Position numbers and translations under genes: made by a program. DNA of 64,000 bases from NCBI GenBank assembly GCA_030057915.1, contig JASGUC010000003.1:166086-230085 (forward strand), given 5' to 3'. Below, piece after piece: positions 60,906 through 64,000 of this stretch (position 1 is the stretch's first letter; each line of letters opens with the position of its first letter). The notes under the pieces are model-generated. The model worked only from the letters and a program-made list of their open reading frames with translations. It did not search any database and was not told the origin of the DNA. Source of the stretch: Pseudomonadota bacterium. GTDB lineage: Bacteria; Desulfobacterota; Syntrophia; Syntrophales; UBA8958.

Positions 60906-63473
60906 ATGGCGAAGCTGACCCTGGCGGAATGGCTGGCGCGGCTGGAGAAGGATAAACGGTTTCTGGGCAATGTCCGGGCGCTCCGGGAGATCCCGCCCCG
61001 GGAGGGCCGTTTTGTGGATTTTCCCCCCTGGCTCCATCCCCGCCTCCGGGAGGTCCTCGCCGCCCGGGGGATCGGGCGGCTCTACAGCCATCAGGGCGAG
61101 GCCGTGGAGCTGGCGCGATCCGGCCAGGATACAATCCTCGCGACGCCTACGGCAAGCGGCAAGACCCTCTGCTACAACCTTCCGGTGTTGCAGAGGATTC
61201 TCGAAGAGCCGGAGACCCGGGCGCTGTACATCTTTCCCACCAAGGCCCTGGCTCAGGATCAGATGCACGAGGTCCACGGCCTAATCGGCGCTCTCCAGGC
61301 GGACATCAAGACCTACACCTACGACGGTGACACCCCCGACGACGCCCGGCAGGCCATCCGCCGTCAGGGTCACGTGGTGGTCACCAATCCCGACATGCTC
61401 CACGCCGGCATCCTGCCTCATCATGCCAAATGGCTGAAATTGTTCGCTAATATCAAGTATGTCGTTCTCGATGAACTCCATGTCTATCGGGGGGTCTTCG
61501 GCGCCCACCTGGCCAACGTCATCCGGCGGCTGGTCCGGATCTGCCGGTTCCACGGGCAGGACCCCGTTTTCATCTGCTGCTCTGCCACCGTGGCCAATCC
61601 CCGCCAGCATGCCGAGGCGATCCTGGAGCGGCCGGTGACCCTGATCGACGAAAGCGGCGCCCCGGCGGCGGCCAAGACCTTCATCCTCTACAATCCGCCT
61701 ATCGTCAACCGGGAACTGGGCATCCGCCAGTCCGCCCTGACGCCGGCCCGGGTATTGGCGGCGGAGCTGATTGAAAACGAGATCCAGACCATCGTCTTTG
61801 CCACGAGCCGCCTCAACGTCGAGGTCCTGACGAAATATCTCAAGGATCTCTTCGCCCGGGGGAAACCCGTGGATCCCCGGTCCGTCGCCGGCTACCGGGG
61901 CGGCTATCTCCCCAGCCTCCGCCGGGAGATCGAGGCGGGGCTCCGGAGGGGGGACATCCTGGGGGTCGTGACCACCAACGCCCTGGAGCTGGGCGTAGAT
62001 ATCGGGGACCTGGAGGCCTGCATCATGTGCGGCTATCCCGGTGCCATCGCCAGCGCCTGGCAGCAGGCCGGACGAGCGGGGCGGCGGGCCGGCCGGAGCC
62101 TAGCGTTGCTCATCGCCCGGAGCAGCCCCATGGACCAGTTCCTCGTCGAGCATCCCGAATACTTCTTTTCCCGCTCCCCGGAACATTGTCGGATCAATCC
62201 GGACAACCTCCTCATCCTCCTCCAACATCTGAAGAGCGCCGCCTTCGAGCTGCCCTTCGAGCGCGGGGAACGTTTCGGCAATGAAAATCTGGAGGAGATG
62301 CTGGGCTACCTCGAGGAAAAGGGCGTCCTCCACCAGGTGGCGGGGCGGTGGCACTGGACGGCGGAGAGTTACCCCGCCAGCGAGGTGAGCCTACGGCGCA
62401 TCGACCCGGAAAACGTCGTGGTGGTGGACGCCACCGAGACGGGCAAACCCCGGGTCATCGCCGAGGTGGACTGGGACAGCGCCTTCACCACCGTCCACGA
62501 CGAGGCGATCTACATGGTGGAATCCCGACAATACCTTGTGGACAAGTTTGATCTGGAGCGGAAGACCGCCTATGTCCGCAAGGTCGATGCGGACTACTAC
62601 ACCGACGCCATGACCTACGCTAATGTGCGGGTCATCGACGCCTTTGCCCGTCGCCGGTCCGGACCGGCGATCCTGGAGCACGGAGAGGTCCAGGTGGTCC
62701 GTAAGGTCGTGGGCTTCAAGAAGATCAAGTTCTACACGGCGGAGAATCTCGGCTACGGCGAAGTCAACCTGCCGGAGAAGGACATGCACACCACGAGCTA
62801 CTGGTTCACCATCCCCAGGGACGTCCTCCTGGCCCTGCCTTTCAACCAGGCGGAGATCGTTGACGGCCTGGGAGGCCTGGCCCACGGCCTCCACCACCTG
62901 GCGGCCATGCGCCTCATGGCGGATCTCCACGACCTCGACCGGGCCATCGGCGATAAGAGCGGGGAGTGGTTCGTGAAAAAAGGCAAGGAGTTGCGGGCAT
63001 ATGCGTATTTTTCGACGGCCGCCGGAAACGGCGCCTCGGCGAGGGGAGAGGGAGGCGGGGCTTACAACCCCTCCGCGCCTACGGGAACCGCGGGCCCCGC
63101 GGTGGTCGGGATGGATGGCGCGGGCCCCGGGGGCGCGGCGCGAACCGGGACCCGTGACCGCCGGAGGGCCTCCGGAGGCGGGTTCGGCGGGACCGCCGGG
63201 AACGCCGGGGCGGCAAGAAGCGAGGGGATCGACGCGGGCGAAGCGGCCCGCCTCGACGCCTACGACCCAACGATCTTCATCTTCGACGCCTATCCCGGGG
63301 GGATAGGCTTTTCCGAGCTGCTCTATGACCAGCACGAGGAGCTGCTCGACGCCGTCCGCCGCCTCCTTGGAAGTTGCCCCTGCGCCCACGGCTGCCCCTC
63401 CTGCGTCGGCCCAACCCTGGAGGTGGGACCCACGGCCAAGGAGGTGGCCCTGGCCATTCTGGGGCGGTTGTAG
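60906..63473 (+). CDS. DEAD/DEAH-box helicase with DUF1998 domain (MrfA/YprA-like)
   Basis: 855 residues. Superfamily 2 helicase: Walker A ATPTASGKTLCYN (about 76-88), DEAH-like VVLDELHVYRG, CCSATVANP, lobe 2 with VVTTNALELGVDIGDLEA (in part) and motif VI QQAGRAGRRAG. Winged-helix and DUF1998 regions follow, ending with the four-Cys site CPCAHGCPSC (about 818-827). MrfA repairs mitomycin-type DNA crosslinks. A low-complexity Gly/Ala insert (about 704-775) interrupts the DUF1998 part. ATG 60906 follows GGGGGAGGG. Confidence 0.9.
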   Translation: MAKLTLAEWLARLEKDKRFLGNVRALREIPPREGRFVDFPPWLHPRLREVLAARGIGRLYSHQGEAVELARSGQDTILATPTASGKTLCYNLPVLQRILEEPETRALYIFPTKALAQDQMHEVHGLIGALQADIKTYTYDGDTPDDARQAIRRQGHVVVTNPDMLHAGILPHHAKWLKLFANIKYVVLDELHVYRGVFGAHLANVIRRLVRICRFHGQDPVFICCSATVANPRQHAEAILERPVTLIDESGAPAAAKTFILYNPPIVNRELGIRQSALTPARVLAAELIENEIQTIVFATSRLNVEVLTKYLKDLFARGKPVDPRSVAGYRGGYLPSLRREIEAGLRRGDILGVVTTNALELGVDIGDLEACIMCGYPGAIASAWQQAGRAGRRAGRSLALLIARSSPMDQFLVEHPEYFFSRSPEHCRINPDNLLILLQHLKSAAFELPFERGERFGNENLEEMLGYLEEKGVLHQVAGRWHWTAESYPASEVSLRRIDPENVVVVDATETGKPRVIAEVDWDSAFTTVHDEAIYMVESRQYLVDKFDLERKTAYVRKVDADYYTDAMTYANVRVIDAFARRRSGPAILEHGEVQVVRKVVGFKKIKFYTAENLGYGEVNLPEKDMHTTSYWFTIPRDVLLALPFNQAEIVDGLGGLAHGLHHLAAMRLMADLHDLDRAIGDKSGEWFVKKGKELRAYAYFSTAAGNGASARGEGGGAYNPSAPTGTAGPAVVGMDGAGPGGAARTGTRDRRRASGGGFGGTAGNAGAARSEGIDAGEAARLDAYDPTIFIFDAYPGGIGFSELLYDQHEELLDAVRRLLGSCPCAHGCPSCVGPTLEVGPTAKEVALAILGRL

Positions 63474-63666
63474 CTCCTCCTTCCGCTTCCCCCGCCGGCC
63501 GGGGCCCTCGCCGCCGCTGAGGACCGCCGGTTACCGCCTCCGGGGAGGAGCGGGGCCGTGGAGAGACCTTTGCAAAACCCCGTTGCGCCCTCTCCATGCT
63601 CCTTCCCGGGAAAGTGGGAATCCAGGGTCTTCAACTTTTTTCTGGATGTCGGGTCAAGAGCGACGG

Positions 63667-63799
63667 GAGACCTTTGAAAAAAGCCGTTTCCGAGCCCCTG
63701 TCGTCATCCCGGGGGAAGCCGGAATGCCGTGTTTTCAAGGCGCTCCCGATCCCGGATTTCGGCGGGGCGAAAGGAAAACGGTGATCTTCAAGGGTTTCG
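63667..63799. repeat. family A miniature element, full length (133 bp)
   Basis: GAGACCTTTGAAAAAAGCC at one end, TTCAAGGGTTTCG at the other, with CGTCATCCCGGGGGAAGCC and CGGATTTCGGCGGGGCGAAA inside, very close to 7912-8045. A further GAGACCTTTGCAAAACCCC end lies at 63561. No gene between 63474 and 63839. Confidence 0.75.
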
Positions 63800-63839
63800 T
63801 GGGGACAACGGCGGCAGGAGCCGCCGGTCCGTCCCCTGT

Positions 63840-64000
63840 CTAACGCCTCTCCCCTGCTGGGCAGCCGGCGAGACAATTGAAACAGTTGTACTGAAAGCCG
63901 ATGAACGAGGCCTGGTAAAGCTGGAGGAACCGGGGATCCGCGAGGAGCTTTTTCTGCTCCTCCGGGGTCGCCTTCGTAAACCGCACGATGAAGGCGATGG
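63840..64000 (-). CDS. C-terminal end of an Fe-S protein (QueG-like / 4Fe-4S), 5' end outside window
   Basis: 53 codons plus stop: VRFTKATPEEQKKLL, LYQASFIGFQYNCFN and CLAGCPAGERR. The closely spaced cysteines (C-x2-C-x3-C) resemble ends of epoxyqueuosine-reductase-like or related 4Fe-4S proteins. Too little is visible for a firm family call. Confidence 0.55.
   Translation of the reverse strand, partial: IAFIVRFTKATPEEQKKLLADPRFLQLYQASFIGFQYNCFNCLAGCPAGERR

Overview
The window comes from a GC-rich bacterial chromosome with dense genes on both strands. Syntrophic acyl-CoA metabolism, a short anaerobe-type ThiC, rubrerythrin, DksA, heptose-nucleotide synthesis and many REP/MITE-like intergenic repeats point to an anaerobic Desulfobacterota member, plausibly a Syntrophales (Syntrophus/Smithella-like) organism. 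That placement is inference from gene content; no rRNA or tRNA gene is visible.

Layout. 1-2253: start of pgk (minus) and an acyl-CoA carboxylase carboxyltransferase subunit. 2254-6111: an accessory scar holding a fresh IS4-family insertion (TIRs plus 9-bp TSD) at the start codon of a broken DUF6088-type antitoxin gene, a decayed RelB/RelE-like pair, and an IS66-type deletion derivative. 6112-10513: thioesterase, glutaminyl cyclase, a small Cys-rich protein and a divergent PEP carboxykinase. 10514-11668: repeats. 11669-14991: FtsH and a PAS-AAA+ sigma-54 activator. 15129-21780 (minus): a beta-oxidation operon (CoA-transferase, hydroxyacyl-CoA dehydrogenase, acyl-CoA dehydrogenase, acyl-CoA ligase, thiolase) behind a near-perfect sigma-54 promoter and an upstream inverted repeat. 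22173-29122: a 29-residue bS22-type ribosomal protein, SLOG protein, RidA, amino-acid binding protein, ABC-F ATPase, an RHH-acetolactate decarboxylase fusion and rubrerythrin. 29328-35053: Na/Pi symporter, a ZIP permease with an internal cNMP-binding domain, TraB/PrgY protein and rhomboid protease. 35420-40972: lipoprotein, CCA/poly(A) polymerase, small membrane protein and thiN-thiD-thiC under a TPP riboswitch, with an IS605-type relic between thiD and thiC. 40980-43843: GGCT-like, TatD, 59-aa protein and nitronate monooxygenase. 44413-47662: MBL hydrolase, alpha/beta hydrolase, GDPD and TVP38-type membrane protein. 47769-48180: a Lys/Ala-rich secreted protein with its own sigma-54-like promoter and terminator. 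48180-50806: two peptide ABC permeases and a TIM-barrel protein. 51324-63473: housekeeping genes (rsfS, comF, rfaE2, FGGY kinase, dksA, priA, fmt, rsmB, lipoprotein, MrfA-type helicase). 63840-64000: C-terminus of an Fe-S protein.

How it fits together. The CoA cluster can activate a fatty acid, by CoA transfer or ATP-dependent ligation, and run all beta-oxidation steps except enoyl-CoA hydration. The sigma-54 activator beside its 3' end is a natural candidate regulator. Thiamine genes are feedback controlled by TPP.

The most unusual signals are these. Several unrelated intergenic sites carry a roughly 28-29-bp sequence repeated once with an exact 61-bp period, the geometry of type I-E CRISPR, with no cas genes in view. 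There are three miniature-element families. There are also unusual domain fusions (RHH-acetolactate decarboxylase, ZIP-CNBD, tandem GGCT).
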